41,093 bases of DNA from an uncultured Lachnospiraceae bacterium (GTDB lineage Bacteria > Bacillota > Clostridia > Lachnospirales > Lachnospiraceae): assembly GCA_905235465.1 (NCBI GenBank), contig CAJOLP010000014.1, forward strand, positions 1-41,093, in the 5' to 3' direction. Positions 1-9,486 of the stretch are shown here, in pieces. The notes under the pieces were generated by a model. It was not told the origin of the DNA. It saw nothing but the letters and a program-made list of their open reading frames with translations, and made no database searches. The position numbers were made by a program, and so were the translations under genes. How positions within the stretch are numbered: position 1 is the stretch's first letter; each line of letters opens with the position of its first letter.

Positions 1-1026
1 GTCTATCCGGTCTTTTTGGGCGCCATATATGCGATGGTCCTCAACCCGATCGTCAAATTCTTCTCTAACCGCGTGTTTAACGGCGTCAAAAAGGACGGCG
101 TGCGAAAAGCTCTGTCCATTGTGGTTACGATAGCAGTCCTGCTGCTGTTCCTGGTCTTTGTCGCGGTCGCCATCGTGCCCGCCATCGCGAACAGCGCCGT
201 GACCCTTGCCGGCAATTTTGACACCTATATAAAGGATATGGAGAACTTTTTGAACACAATGGCGCAGTCCGAACTGGCGCAGCAGTTTGATCTGGGCGGG
301 CTGCTTGATTCCAGTGAAAATATGCTGTCGTCCATCGGCTCCTTCATCCCCCAGAGCATCAACAGTATCATTAACACATCCATCAGTTTTACGAAGGGTC
401 TTGTGGAAGCGGGTCTGGGTCTTATCCTGGCGGTCTATTTCCTGTTCTCCAAGGATTCCATAAAGTCCGGCTTCAAGTTCCTTCTGCAGGCGCTTTTGCC
501 CAAAAACACCTACAACAGCACAAAAGAGTTTCTGGTCACCTGCTACAATATCTTTATCAAGTACATCGGCTGTGACGTCTTGGACGGCATAATCGTCGGC
601 GTCGCGAACTGGATCTTCACGGCGGTCGCGCACATCCCGTACGGAGCGCTGCTTTCCGTGATCGCGGGCCTGACAAACCTCATCCCCACTTTCGGTCCTG
701 TCATCGGATGTGGGATCGGCTGCTTTATCCTGGTGCTGGTGGACTACCGTTACGCGATGGCCTTTTTGGTCTTCACCATTTTCATTCAGACCATCGACGC
801 TTACATCATTAAGCCCAAGCTCTTCGGCGATCAGCTCGGCCTCTCGCCCGTTGTCGTTATGATCTCTGTCATTGTATTCGGCAGGATCTGCGGCGCCACC
901 GGCGTGCTGCTCTCCGTCCCGATCGCGGCCATCATCAATTACATCTACCAGAGATGGCTCGCCGACAGGCTCAGGAAAAAACAGGCAAAACATATGGGCG
1001 GCGGCACACCCGACAACAAACTATAG
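1..1026 (+). CDS. AI-2E family transporter (5' truncated by window edge)
   Basis: Frame stays open to the window start (VYPVFLGAIYAMVLNPIVKFF...); multi-TM protein with GLTNLIPTFGPVIG and PKLFGDQLGLSPVVVMISVIVFG motifs typical of the AI-2E transporter/PerM family. Confidence 0.88.
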   Translation, partial: VYPVFLGAIYAMVLNPIVKFFSNRVFNGVKKDGVRKALSIVVTIAVLLLFLVFVAVAIVPAIANSAVTLAGNFDTYIKDMENFLNTMAQSELAQQFDLGGLLDSSENMLSSIGSFIPQSINSIINTSISFTKGLVEAGLGLILAVYFLFSKDSIKSGFKFLLQALLPKNTYNSTKEFLVTCYNIFIKYIGCDVLDGIIVGVANWIFTAVAHIPYGALLSVIAGLTNLIPTFGPVIGCGIGCFILVLVDYRYAMAFLVFTIFIQTIDAYIIKPKLFGDQLGLSPVVVMISVIVFGRICGATGVLLSVPIAAIINYIYQRWLADRLRKKQAKHMGGGTPDNKL

Positions 1027-1082
1027 ACGGCAAAGGCAGGGGAACCCCTGCCTTTTTGCTGCCTGTCTTTTTTGCTGACATC

Positions 1083-1499
1083 TCATTTTTTAAAAACAAA
1101 CACCTTGCTCAGCACATAATTGGCGATGGTGATGAGCACCTGATTGATCAGCTTCGCGATCTTATCATTCCACCCCATCACGGACACCATAAGGAACATA
1201 AGGGTCATGTCCATCACAAGTGTCCCTATGCGGGCCGCAAAGAAGGCGGCCGCCTCCTTCAGGATGTTTTCGTTCTGACTCTCAAATACAAATTTCCGAT
1301 TCGTAAAATAGGCGAATGTCACCGCGCAGATCCAGGACACCACGTTGGCGATCTGAAGCTGGAGGGGATCCCGTGGATTCAGTATCGTCAGCACAAGCCC
1401 GTAATAGACGGCCAGGCTGACCACTGTGGTGAGCACGCCCACCACCAGATAGTTGATGATCTCTTTGTACTTGTCATACAGCTTTGCGATCTTTTTCAA
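1083..1499 (-). CDS. GtrA family protein
   Basis: 138 aa, four predicted TM helices; YLVVGVLTTVVSLAVYYGL and FAYFTNRKFVFES motifs typical of GtrA. Confidence 0.85.
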   Translation of the reverse strand: MKKIAKLYDKYKEIINYLVVGVLTTVVSLAVYYGLVLTILNPRDPLQLQIANVVSWICAVTFAYFTNRKFVFESQNENILKEAAAFFAARIGTLVMDMTLMFLMVSVMGWNDKIAKLINQVLITIANYVLSKVFVFKK

Positions 1500-2533
1500 A
1501 TCTTCGTCTCCACCTCACTCTCATCCGCCGATGCCCGCCAATAAGCCGGTGTGCTCAGAAGGAACCCGCAGATATTGGCGGCGCTCCGCTGCAGCTCCCC
1601 GCGGGTGATCCTGCCTTCGGCCAGCGCCTCTGCCGTATCATCCCCGCCGGTATTGGCGGCCGCGTCCTTTGTCACCATATACAGATCATTCTGGGCGCGG
1701 ATCATGGTGCCCGTCAGCCGGGGATCGGGCGCTCCGCCCTCCTCGCTGCCGCAGGCCCACCAGTCCGTCATCACGATCCCGCCAAAGCCGAACTCTCCGC
1801 GAAGGATCGTCGTATTCAGATCGTACTGGGACGCCGTCTGCGCGCCGTTTACAGCGCCGTAAGTGGTCATCACCGATGTGGCGGCTCCCTCCCTGACCGC
1901 GATCTCAAAGCCGCGCAGGTAGATCTCCCGGAGCGCGCGCTCCGACAGGACGGACTCCGTCTCTTTCCGGCGATACTCGCGGTTGTTTGCGCAGAAGTGT
2001 TTGATCGTGCTCATGATGCCGCTCTCCCGCATGCCCCGCAGCTCCACAACGGCCATCTTGCCCGTCAGGAACGGATCCTCGCTGAAATACTCAAAGTTCC
2101 GCCCGTTCAGAGGGTTTCTGTGAATATTCATGCCGGGCCCCAGCAGGGAATCGACGCGGTGCATGTGGAGCTCCACGCCCTCCCAGTCAAACAGTTCCTT
2201 GACCAGGACGTTATTGAACGTGGCGGCAAGACACGTGGCGGACGGCATCGAAAAGGTTTTCTCTCCGGTGTCCAGGCGCAGGCCGCTGGGCCCGTCCGAA
2301 AAGCAGGCCGCCGGAAGGCCGTAATGTATCAGGCTCTCCGTAATGCCGCCCACCGCGGCGGCGGTCCCCCGCGTCACCTTGGGCGAATCCATTCCCTCTC
2401 CCCGGGTCAGTATGATCATATCCTCATCGGAAAGCTGGGAGATGAAATCCTCCATCGTGACCTTTCCGGAGCCGACGTCGCTGAGCTTCCATCCCTGATC
2501 GCCCGCTTTCCGCGGGGAGCCTTGACGCGCGGC
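1496..2533 (-). CDS. GH3 beta-glucosidase, catalytic-domain half, 3' part of a frameshifted domain-permuted GH3 gene
   Basis: KVTMEDFISQLSDEDMIILTRGEG, GPGMNIHRNPLNGRNFEYFSEDPFLTGK, STIKHFCANNRE and GFGGIVMTDWWA are GH3 catalytic-domain motifs; the frame differs by one base from the upstream half. The 5' boundary is approximate because the ORF extends to 2689 without a GH3-like sequence. Confidence 0.75.
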   Translation of the reverse strand, partial: AARQGSPRKAGDQGWKLSDVGSGKVTMEDFISQLSDEDMIILTRGEGMDSPKVTRGTAAAVGGITESLIHYGLPAACFSDGPSGLRLDTGEKTFSMPSATCLAATFNNVLVKELFDWEGVELHMHRVDSLLGPGMNIHRNPLNGRNFEYFSEDPFLTGKMAVVELRGMRESGIMSTIKHFCANNREYRRKETESVLSERALREIYLRGFEIAVREGAATSVMTTYGAVNGAQTASQYDLNTTILRGEFGFGGIVMTDWWACGSEEGGAPDPRLTGTMIRAQNDLYMVTKDAAANTGGDDTAEALAEGRITRGELQRSAANICGFLLSTPAYWRASADESEVETKI

Positions 2534-3941
2534 GCGCCATAGGATCCACGGTCCGCTGCGGCGCGGGCTCATAGTCGATACGGTAACGCGCCTTCGACCC
2601 GCGCCCGGGTGCTTCGCCGACAGATTCGCCGGCAGATTCCGCGGCGGATTCACCTGCCGGATCCCAATCTGCGGGCCGCATCCTCTCAAAGGGCGTGATG
2701 GGCGCCAGCGCCTCCTCGCACTGCTCGATCACCGCCGTTCCGCTGAGCGCGAAACTCCCGCAGGACTTTGTGTCGCGGACACTGCTGCCTATGTAAAAAT
2801 TATAAGTGCCCTCTTCCAGTACCCAGGCCGACTTGTGCCCGGTCACGCCGCTGTCGTCGTAACTCGTGAACGTGCGCACCGGAACCTTGATCTTGAGGTC
2901 CTGGCACTGGCGCGGATCCAGCGTGATGGTCTTGCGGTAGGCGCAGAGAACGCGCGCGGGCTTCCCGAGCTTTCCCTGGGGCGCCTCGCAGTAGATCTGC
3001 ACGACTTCCTTTCCCTTGCGCGCGCCGGTGTTTCGAACGCGCGCCCGAAAGACGAGCGTGTCGTCGGATATGCTCTCCAGTCCCTGCCCCTCGATGGCGA
3101 ACTCCGTGTAGGAAAGGCCGTATCCGAAGGGGTACAGGACTCTGTCGGGCGCAAATGTTTCAAAATACCGATATCCCACATATATATCTTCCGCGTAGAT
3201 CTCCCGGTCTGAGGCGCCAAAGTTCGCCGTGGACGGATAATCGGTGATGTCATACGCGATGGTGTCCGGAAGCTTGCCGCTGGGCGCCACCTCTCCCAAG
3301 AGCACATCCAGGACGCCGTTTCCGCCTTCCTGACCGCCCTGCCAGATGTAGAGAACGGCCGACGGGCGGTATTTGGACACCCATTTCATATCGATGATAT
3401 TGCCGACGTTTAAAAGGACGATGGTCCGCGCAAAGTGGGCGCACACCATCTCCAAAAGCCTCTCCTCCTGTTCGGTCAAAAGATAGCTTCCCGGCGCTGC
3501 CGTATTGTCGAGCTCTTCGCCCGCCGTCCGGCCGATGATCACGATCGCCGCCTCCGAGCGCGCGGCGGCCCCGCGCACCAGCTCCTCGTCGGGCACCATC
3601 TCCTCCTGGAATGTGGGAATGTCATTCCAGTCCGTGCCGGGGTCAAAGGGATGTGAGGGGAGCCACGCCGCATAGGCCTCCTCCACAGCCGGATCAAGCA
3701 CATACGCGTCCCTTGCAAGGATCGCCTCCCGCACGCCGGTCACGTGATCCGCATTGACCATACCGCCCGAGCCTGTGCCGCTCTTATAGTAGTGAAACTG
3801 CGCGCGGCCAAACAGCGCTATATGGGCGCCCTCCGGCAGCGGAAGCGCTCCGCCGCGGTTTTCCAGCATGACGATCCCCTCCGCCTGCGCCTTGCGCGCG
3901 GCGGACGCGAACAGATCGGGGTTAAATGTATAGTTCTTCAT
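2424..3941 (-). CDS. GH3 beta-glucosidase, C-terminal alpha/beta and fibronectin III-like half placed at the N-terminus; 5' part of frameshifted gene
   Basis: AEGIVMLENRGGALPLPEGAHIALFGR, LYIWQGGQEGGNGVLDVLLGEVAPSGKLPDT and YRYFETFAPDRVLYPFGYGLSYTEF are GH3 C-terminal-domain motifs. The tail after about residue 475 appears out of frame. Confidence 0.82.
   Translation of the reverse strand: MKNYTFNPDLFASAARKAQAEGIVMLENRGGALPLPEGAHIALFGRAQFHYYKSGTGSGGMVNADHVTGVREAILARDAYVLDPAVEEAYAAWLPSHPFDPGTDWNDIPTFQEEMVPDEELVRGAAARSEAAIVIIGRTAGEELDNTAAPGSYLLTEQEERLLEMVCAHFARTIVLLNVGNIIDMKWVSKYRPSAVLYIWQGGQEGGNGVLDVLLGEVAPSGKLPDTIAYDITDYPSTANFGASDREIYAEDIYVGYRYFETFAPDRVLYPFGYGLSYTEFAIEGQGLESISDDTLVFRARVRNTGARKGKEVVQIYCEAPQGKLGKPARVLCAYRKTITLDPRQCQDLKIKVPVRTFTSYDDSGVTGHKSAWVLEEGTYNFYIGSSVRDTKSCGSFALSGTAVIEQCEEALAPITPFERMRPADWDPAGESAAESAGESVGEAPGRGSKARYRIDYEPAPQRTVDPMARRASRLPAESGRSGMEAQRRRLRKGHDGGFHLPAFR
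2611..2658. repeat. 12-bp in-frame tandem repeat (4 imperfect copies) in the GH3 interdomain linker
   Basis: gcttcgccgaca/gattcgccggca/gattccgcggcg/gattcacctgcc, encoding GESAAESAGESVGE on the minus strand. Confidence 0.7.
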
Positions 3942-3960
3942 GATGCCATTGCCCTCTTAC

Positions 3961-6174
3961 TTATATCATGGAAAGGGATATCCTCTTTCTCCCCGCGTCG
4001 ACGCTGAGTACGGTCACTTCCACGACGTCGCCGACATGGACGACCTCCAGCGGGTGCTTAATAAAGCGATTGCTCATCTTGGAAATGTGCACGAGCCCGT
4101 CCTGGTGTACGCCGATGTCCACAAAGGCGCCGAAATCCACGATATTGCGGACCGTGCCCTTAAGGCGCATGCCTTCCGTCAGATCCTCCATGCTCAGCAC
4201 ATCGCTGCGCAGCACCGGAGCCGGCATGTCCGTCCGCGGATCTCTCGCGGGTTTCTCCAGCTCGCTCAGGATGTCCCGCAGCGTGATCTCGCCGATCCCC
4301 AGCTCCGCGGCCTCCGCGGCGGGGTCAGCCACAGCGCCGCGCACCTGCGCGAATCCCTCCCGGTTCAGCGGAAGCTCTTTTTGGCGCAGCAGTTTTTTGA
4401 CCGCGCTGTAGCTCTCCGGATGGACCGACGTGGCGTCCAGAGGCTCCGTGCCGTCCATGATCCGCATAAAGCCCGCGCACTGCTGGAAGGCTTTGGGTCC
4501 GAGTTTTGGCACATTCAGAAGGTCCTTTCTGCTCTTAAATGCCCCGTTTTCCTCTCTGTAGGCGACGATATTCTTCGCCAGGGCGCTGCTGACACCCGAG
4601 ACATAGGAGAGGAGCGAATAGGAGGCCGTATTCAGATCCACGCCGACTTCATTGACGCATTTCTCCACGACGCCGGAGAGCGCCTGATCCAGCTTCTTCT
4701 GATTCATGTCGTGCTGGTACTGGCCCACGCCGATCGCCTTGGGATCGATCTTGACCAGCTCCGCAAGCGGATCCTGCAGGCGCCTTGCGATAGACGCGGC
4801 GCTCCTTTGTCCCACATCAAACTGCGGGAATTCCTCTGCCGCCAGCTTGCTGGCGCTGTAGACGGAAGCGCCCGCCTCGTTGACGATCACGTAGCGGATG
4901 GGCTTATTGTGCTCTCTGATAAAAGAAGCGATGACCTGCTCGGACTCCCTGGAAGCCGTGCCGTTTCCGACGCTGATCACGGAGACGCCGTATTTGTCCA
5001 CCAGCCGCGCGAGTTCGCGCTTTGCCTCCTCCACTTTATTTTGCGGCGCGGTGGGATAGATCACTTTCGTGTCCAGAACGCGCCCCGTGGGGTCCACCAC
5101 CGCGAGCTTGCAGCCCGTGCGGAAAGCGGGATCCCAGCCCAGGACCACCTGGCCGGCGATGGGCTGCTGCATGAGGAGCTGCTCCAGGTTGGAGGAAAAT
5201 ACGCGGATCGCGCCGTCCTCCGCATCTTCCGTGAGCTGATTTCTCAGTTCCCGCTCGATGGCGGGCGCGATCAGCCGGTCATAACTGTCCTCCACCGCCG
5301 CGCGAAGATACGGTGCGGTGGGATACTCTTCCGCCGCCTTTTTGCGGATCACCTTGCGGCTCAGGTTCTCCACGATCTCCTCCTTGGGCGCGGCGATCTT
5401 TACGGTCAGATACCCTTCCTTCTCGCCGCGGTTGACCGCCAGCACGCGGTGCCCGGGGATCCCCCGCAGGGGCTCCTCGTACTCATAATACATCTCGTAG
5501 ACGTCCTGCCTGTCCTTCGCGCCGCTCCCGCCGCTGTCTTTTTTGCCCGCGCCGTCCTTTTTGCCCGTGCCGCTGCCGTCCTCTTTCTTTGCCGGCTTTT
5601 TCGCTGTCACAATGGAGCCGCGGTTCCACGTCTTATCCCGGACATAGCCCCGGATCCGCGCGTCGTCGGAAATGTCCTCCGCAATGATATCCATGGCGCC
5701 CTGCAGCGCCGCCTGCGCGTCAGGGACCTCCTTCTCCTCGTCTATATATCCGGCCGCTTCCGCCAGGGGATCGCTCCCCGCTTTCTGCGCTCTCAGAAAG
5801 GCCGCCAGCCCCTCAAGGCCCCGTTCCCTCGCGATGCCGGCGCGGGTCCTGCGCTTGGGCCGGTAGGGCAGATACAGATCCTCCACCGCCACCAGCGTCT
5901 GCGCGGCGTCGATCGCCGCCTCCAGCTCCCCGGTAAGTTTTCCCTGACTGCGGATGCTCTCCTTGACCTTCTCCTTGCGCTCATTCAGCGACCGAAGGTA
6001 CGTGAGCATCTCTCCCAGCTCACGCAGCTGCGTGTCGTCCAGCGTACCCGTGACCTCTTTCCTGTATCTGGCGATGAAAGGGATCGTATTCCCCTCGTCG
6101 ATCAGCCGGATCGCGGCCTCCGCCTGCCAGTTCTTTATGCCAAGTTTCTTCGCTATTGTCTCACTGATCGTCAT
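3961..6174 (-). CDS. tex: Tex family RNA-binding protein with S1 domain
   Basis: 737 aa; WQAEAAIRLIDEGNTIPFIARYRKEVTG, GWDPAFRTGCKLAVVD, SVGNGTASRESE, VGVGQYQHDMNQ-like GVGQYQHDMNQKKLDQAL and a C-terminal S1 domain (VDFGAFVDIGVHQDGLVHISKMSNRFI). Confidence 0.95.
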   Translation of the reverse strand: MTISETIAKKLGIKNWQAEAAIRLIDEGNTIPFIARYRKEVTGTLDDTQLRELGEMLTYLRSLNERKEKVKESIRSQGKLTGELEAAIDAAQTLVAVEDLYLPYRPKRRTRAGIARERGLEGLAAFLRAQKAGSDPLAEAAGYIDEEKEVPDAQAALQGAMDIIAEDISDDARIRGYVRDKTWNRGSIVTAKKPAKKEDGSGTGKKDGAGKKDSGGSGAKDRQDVYEMYYEYEEPLRGIPGHRVLAVNRGEKEGYLTVKIAAPKEEIVENLSRKVIRKKAAEEYPTAPYLRAAVEDSYDRLIAPAIERELRNQLTEDAEDGAIRVFSSNLEQLLMQQPIAGQVVLGWDPAFRTGCKLAVVDPTGRVLDTKVIYPTAPQNKVEEAKRELARLVDKYGVSVISVGNGTASRESEQVIASFIREHNKPIRYVIVNEAGASVYSASKLAAEEFPQFDVGQRSAASIARRLQDPLAELVKIDPKAIGVGQYQHDMNQKKLDQALSGVVEKCVNEVGVDLNTASYSLLSYVSGVSSALAKNIVAYREENGAFKSRKDLLNVPKLGPKAFQQCAGFMRIMDGTEPLDATSVHPESYSAVKKLLRQKELPLNREGFAQVRGAVADPAAEAAELGIGEITLRDILSELEKPARDPRTDMPAPVLRSDVLSMEDLTEGMRLKGTVRNIVDFGAFVDIGVHQDGLVHISKMSNRFIKHPLEVVHVGDVVEVTVLSVDAGRKRISLSMI

Positions 6175-6208
6175 GTGATCTGCTCTCCCTGTTCGTAGAA
6201 TTCAACCC

Positions 6209-6238
6209 AGTATAGCATACTTGCCAAGGCAGGTGCAA
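6209..6238 (-). promoter_or_regulatory. Putative sigma70-type promoter for tex
   Basis: On the minus strand TTGCAC - 18 nt - TATACT with an extended -10 (TGCTATACT), about 35 nt upstream of the tex start. Confidence 0.4.
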
Positions 6239-6298
6239 AATACCGCAGGCTTTGGTACAATGATGAGAGCGCACAAGTATCGCTTATGGGAGGAGATC

Positions 6299-9200
6299 AT
6301 GACCAAAAATGAAGCCCGGAAAGACCGGCTTTCCTATTATCTCAAGTTCACCGTTTTCTTTATTCTGATCCAGCTGATCCTTTACCTGCCGTTCATTCTG
6401 GCGCAAAAGGCACTGGTGTGGGAGCACGACTCCTACACGCAGCATCTGAAGGCGATGATCTATATCTCCCGCTGGTACCGCCAGATGGGCAAATCTCTCC
6501 TGCACGGGCGTTTTGCCGAGCTCGGCACCTATACCTTCACCATCGGCTACGGCTCGGACGCCATGACCACTCTTGCCTATTATGGGGTCGGCGATCCCTT
6601 CTATATCCTGTCGGCGCTGGTGCCCGCCCGCTATATTTATCTGTACTACTGCGCGCTGATCCCCATCAAAAACTACTGTTGCGGCATTGCCATCTCCGCC
6701 CTCCTGCGGCACCTGTGGCCGGGAGAGGAACACAGAGGCGGCGTCCTTTCGGGCGCGCTCATCTATACCTTCTGCGCCTTCGTTCTGATCACCTGCGTCG
6801 GGCAGCCGATCTTTCTGAACGCCCTGATCGTGTATCCCATGATGCTTCTGGGCATCGAAAAAGTATATGACGGGGGAAGGCCCTGGCTCTTCATTCTGTC
6901 CGCGTTCCTGGCCACCGTCGCAAATTTCTATTTTGTGGTCAGCATCGTCCTGATGGCCGTGCTGTACGCGCTCTTTCGCTATTTCCCCATGCCCCTTAAG
7001 GAGGTGGGAAAGCGGCTTTTGCAGATCCTGACCATGCTCGCGGGCGGCGTCGTCGGCGTCGCGATGGGCGGATTCCTTCTGGTCCCCATGGCGTACACCG
7101 TCTTCGGCAACCAGCGGGTCGCCCTGGACCGGGTCATCGGCCTCTTTTACGACGCGCGCTCCTGCAGGCTCCTTCCCATGTCTTTCCTCGCGGCTGAGGA
7201 AGTGCAGTATGGCGCGCTGGGCTATGCCGGCCTCGCGCTCCTTTGCGTGTTCCTGCTCTTTAGCGCGCGCGGCAGGATCAAGCTCAAAATACAGTTCCTG
7301 CTTTACACCTTCCTGCTGTTCGTGCCGTACTTCGGCTACCTCACCAACGGGTTCTCCTATCCGATCAACCGCTGGTGCTGGGCTTACTCCGCCCTGATCG
7401 CCATGATCGTGGCCGAAATGTGGCCGCAGCTGTTCACGCTGACGCACGGACAAAAGGTCTCCATGTCCGTGAGCTTCATGCTGTACTTTTTTATCTGCAA
7501 CCTGCTGGATGACCGCCTCATGACCAGCTTTTTGATGCCCGTGATCTTCACGGCGCTGACGCTGATATTTATTTTGCTGTCCCAGCGGCAGGAAAGACAG
7601 CAGGAAACCGGCGAAGAAACCGCTTCCGGCGAAGGAATCGCTGCCGGCGAAGAAACCGCTGCCGTTGGCGACGCGCTCCCGGAGAGCGGGAACCGCAGGC
7701 AGCAGGACCGCGGTTACAGGCGCTTTCTTCGCGCGCAGACCGGTATCGTCCTTCTGACCGCCCTCAGCATCGGCGTGAACGGTCTTGCCCTCAACTATCC
7801 CGGAGAGGATTCCCGCCTCAACACCTACAAGGATCTGCGGGCGCTCTCCGGCAATACGTCCGGTCTTGGCGCTTCTCCCGCCAACGACCGCAATATGTGG
7901 ATCAACGACACTGCGCAGATCGTAAGCGCCGCGGGCCTGTCCAAAACGGAATTCAACCGCGTCTCCAACACGGAGCCCGGATTCTGGTATCAGAATACCT
8001 CCATGCTCAACGGCGTCTCCACCACGCAGTCCTTCTGGAGCGTCAACAACTCCAACGTGCTCGAGTATCTGGATCTTCTGGCCGTGTCCGATGTCAACAA
8101 CAATTCCTGGCAGTTCACGAACCTGGACAGCCGCACTGCTTTGAACGAGCTGGCCTCCGTGAAGTACCTGTACTGCCTGCACCCGGAAAAGCTCCCTTAC
8201 GGCTATGGCAAAGAGTCTCTCGACCCCGGTTCGGCCAATTCGGTCTATGAGAATCAGATGCCGCTGCCCCTGGGCTATACCTACGACAGCGTGATCAGCC
8301 GGGAGACCTTTGATAAGCTCACCCCCGCGGAGCGGCAGGACATCATGCTCACCCACGCGGTGGTGGACGAGCCCGGCGCGCTGGGCGATCCGCGCACTGC
8401 CGACGCGCTCAGGACGGACCTGTCCTGCGCGGAGCTTCCCTTTACCGCGTCGTGCCTGGATTGGGGCGTCAACATGAGCGACAGCACCACCTTCGCGGTG
8501 ACCAATCCCGGAGCGCAGGTCAGGCTGAACTTCGCGCCTGTGGCGGAGGGCGAGTGCTATCTGTATTTTGACAATATACAGTTCACAAAATCCACCTACC
8601 CGGACCTCTACCTGGGCGGCGAGGATGTGGATCCCAAAAACCAGTATTCAAAGGAGGACTGGGACGCCCTCTCCCCCTATGAGCGCTTCTCGATCCGCAA
8701 GAACATCTTCGACGAGCTTCCGCTGGGCAATATCAAGATCGGCGTGCAATTCGGCGATGGCAGTAATGCAGATGCCAATGCGGATTTGATCGACAGCAAT
8801 GAGATCAATTATATCCTTCCGGACAATTACCAGTTCTATTCCGGACGGCAGAGCTTTATGGTGAACTCCTACCCGCTCACAAAACCGATCTCGTCCATCA
8901 CGATCACTTTCCCCGAGATGGGCGTGTATCACTTTGACGGGATCAGCGTGATCTCCGAGCCCCTGACCGGCTATGAGGAAGCGGCCAAGGCCCGCGCCGC
9001 TGAGCCGCTGACAGGCCTTGATATCCATCAGAACGAGACGAGCTATACGACGAACCGCGTGGACGGCGAGATCGACGTCAGCGGGGACAGGCTCCTGTGC
9101 CTGACCATCCCGTATTCCGAGGGCTGGACGGCCTATGTGGACGGCGTAAAGACGCCCATCGAGAAGGTCAACGTGATGTTCATGGGCCTGCGGCTCACGA

Positions 9201-9352
9201 GCGGCCATCACACCATCACGCTTCGGTATGAGACGCCGGGCCTGCGGCTCGGGCTTCTCATCACCTGCGCCGGCGCGGCGCTCCTGATCCTGTGGGCGAT
9301 CCTCTCCCATATAGCCCGCCGCCGGGCAAAAGCTGAGCCGGCAGGGGATTGA
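6299..9352 (+). CDS. YfhO family membrane protein
   Basis: ATG at 6299 after gggaggagatc; large multi-TM N-terminus, SYPINRWCWAYSALIAMIVAEMWP, C-terminal CLTIPYSEGWTAYVDGVKTPIEKVNVMFMGLRLTSGHHTITLRYETPG motif typical of YfhO. Confidence 0.9.
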   Translation: MTKNEARKDRLSYYLKFTVFFILIQLILYLPFILAQKALVWEHDSYTQHLKAMIYISRWYRQMGKSLLHGRFAELGTYTFTIGYGSDAMTTLAYYGVGDPFYILSALVPARYIYLYYCALIPIKNYCCGIAISALLRHLWPGEEHRGGVLSGALIYTFCAFVLITCVGQPIFLNALIVYPMMLLGIEKVYDGGRPWLFILSAFLATVANFYFVVSIVLMAVLYALFRYFPMPLKEVGKRLLQILTMLAGGVVGVAMGGFLLVPMAYTVFGNQRVALDRVIGLFYDARSCRLLPMSFLAAEEVQYGALGYAGLALLCVFLLFSARGRIKLKIQFLLYTFLLFVPYFGYLTNGFSYPINRWCWAYSALIAMIVAEMWPQLFTLTHGQKVSMSVSFMLYFFICNLLDDRLMTSFLMPVIFTALTLIFILLSQRQERQQETGEETASGEGIAAGEETAAVGDALPESGNRRQQDRGYRRFLRAQTGIVLLTALSIGVNGLALNYPGEDSRLNTYKDLRALSGNTSGLGASPANDRNMWINDTAQIVSAAGLSKTEFNRVSNTEPGFWYQNTSMLNGVSTTQSFWSVNNSNVLEYLDLLAVSDVNNNSWQFTNLDSRTALNELASVKYLYCLHPEKLPYGYGKESLDPGSANSVYENQMPLPLGYTYDSVISRETFDKLTPAERQDIMLTHAVVDEPGALGDPRTADALRTDLSCAELPFTASCLDWGVNMSDSTTFAVTNPGAQVRLNFAPVAEGECYLYFDNIQFTKSTYPDLYLGGEDVDPKNQYSKEDWDALSPYERFSIRKNIFDELPLGNIKIGVQFGDGSNADANADLIDSNEINYILPDNYQFYSGRQSFMVNSYPLTKPISSITITFPEMGVYHFDGISVISEPLTGYEEAAKARAAEPLTGLDIHQNETSYTTNRVDGEIDVSGDRLLCLTIPYSEGWTAYVDGVKTPIEKVNVMFMGLRLTSGHHTITLRYETPGLRLGLLITCAGAALLILWAILSHIARRRAKAEPAGD
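7610..7663. repeat. 18-bp in-frame tandem repeat (3 copies) in the YfhO-like gene
   Basis: ggcgaagaaaccgcttcc/ggcgaaggaatcgctgcc/ggcgaagaaaccgctgcc, encoding GEETAS-GEGIAA-GEETAA. Confidence 0.8.
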
Positions 9353-9364
9353 TCCCCTTCGGCT
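9333..9364. terminator. Stem-loop overlapping the YfhO stop codon
   Basis: AGCCG-gca-GGGGAT-tg-ATCCCC-tt-CGGCT inverted repeat spanning the tga stop; no downstream T-tract on the plus strand. Confidence 0.4.
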
Positions 9365-9380
9365 GCCAAAACAGACACAA

Positions 9381-9440
9381 AAAGGGGCGTGCCGCACAAG
9401 CGCAGGTTTGAACCTTTACGCTTAATGCAGCAGCCCCTTT
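9381..9440. terminator. Long imperfect hairpin between convergent genes, probable bidirectional terminator
   Basis: AAAGGGGC ... AAGCG..AGG tttgaa CCT..CGCTT ... GCCCCTTT nested arms; on the minus strand it is followed by a T-tract (gccccttttt). Confidence 0.55.
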
Positions 9441-9486
9441 CATGCTTTTTCATTTGATGTTAAATATCTGCCTGATTATAAGATGT

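Noticed and set aside
3940-6198. 752-aa plus-strand ORF antisense to tex
   Set aside because: Fully overlaps the clearly conserved tex gene; composition (His/Arg/Gln/Asp/Leu rich, no recognisable motifs) is that of a shadow ORF from codon bias.
6284-8356. 690-aa minus-strand ORF antisense to the YfhO gene
   Set aside because: Shadow ORF; no RBS-supported start or family motif, and the opposite strand encodes a typical membrane protein.
9398-9425. tRNA T-arm-like sequence (AGGTTTGAACCT / AGGTTCAAACCT)
   Set aside because: No matching acceptor, D or anticodon arms and no correct T-stem around the loop; better explained as part of a terminator hairpin.
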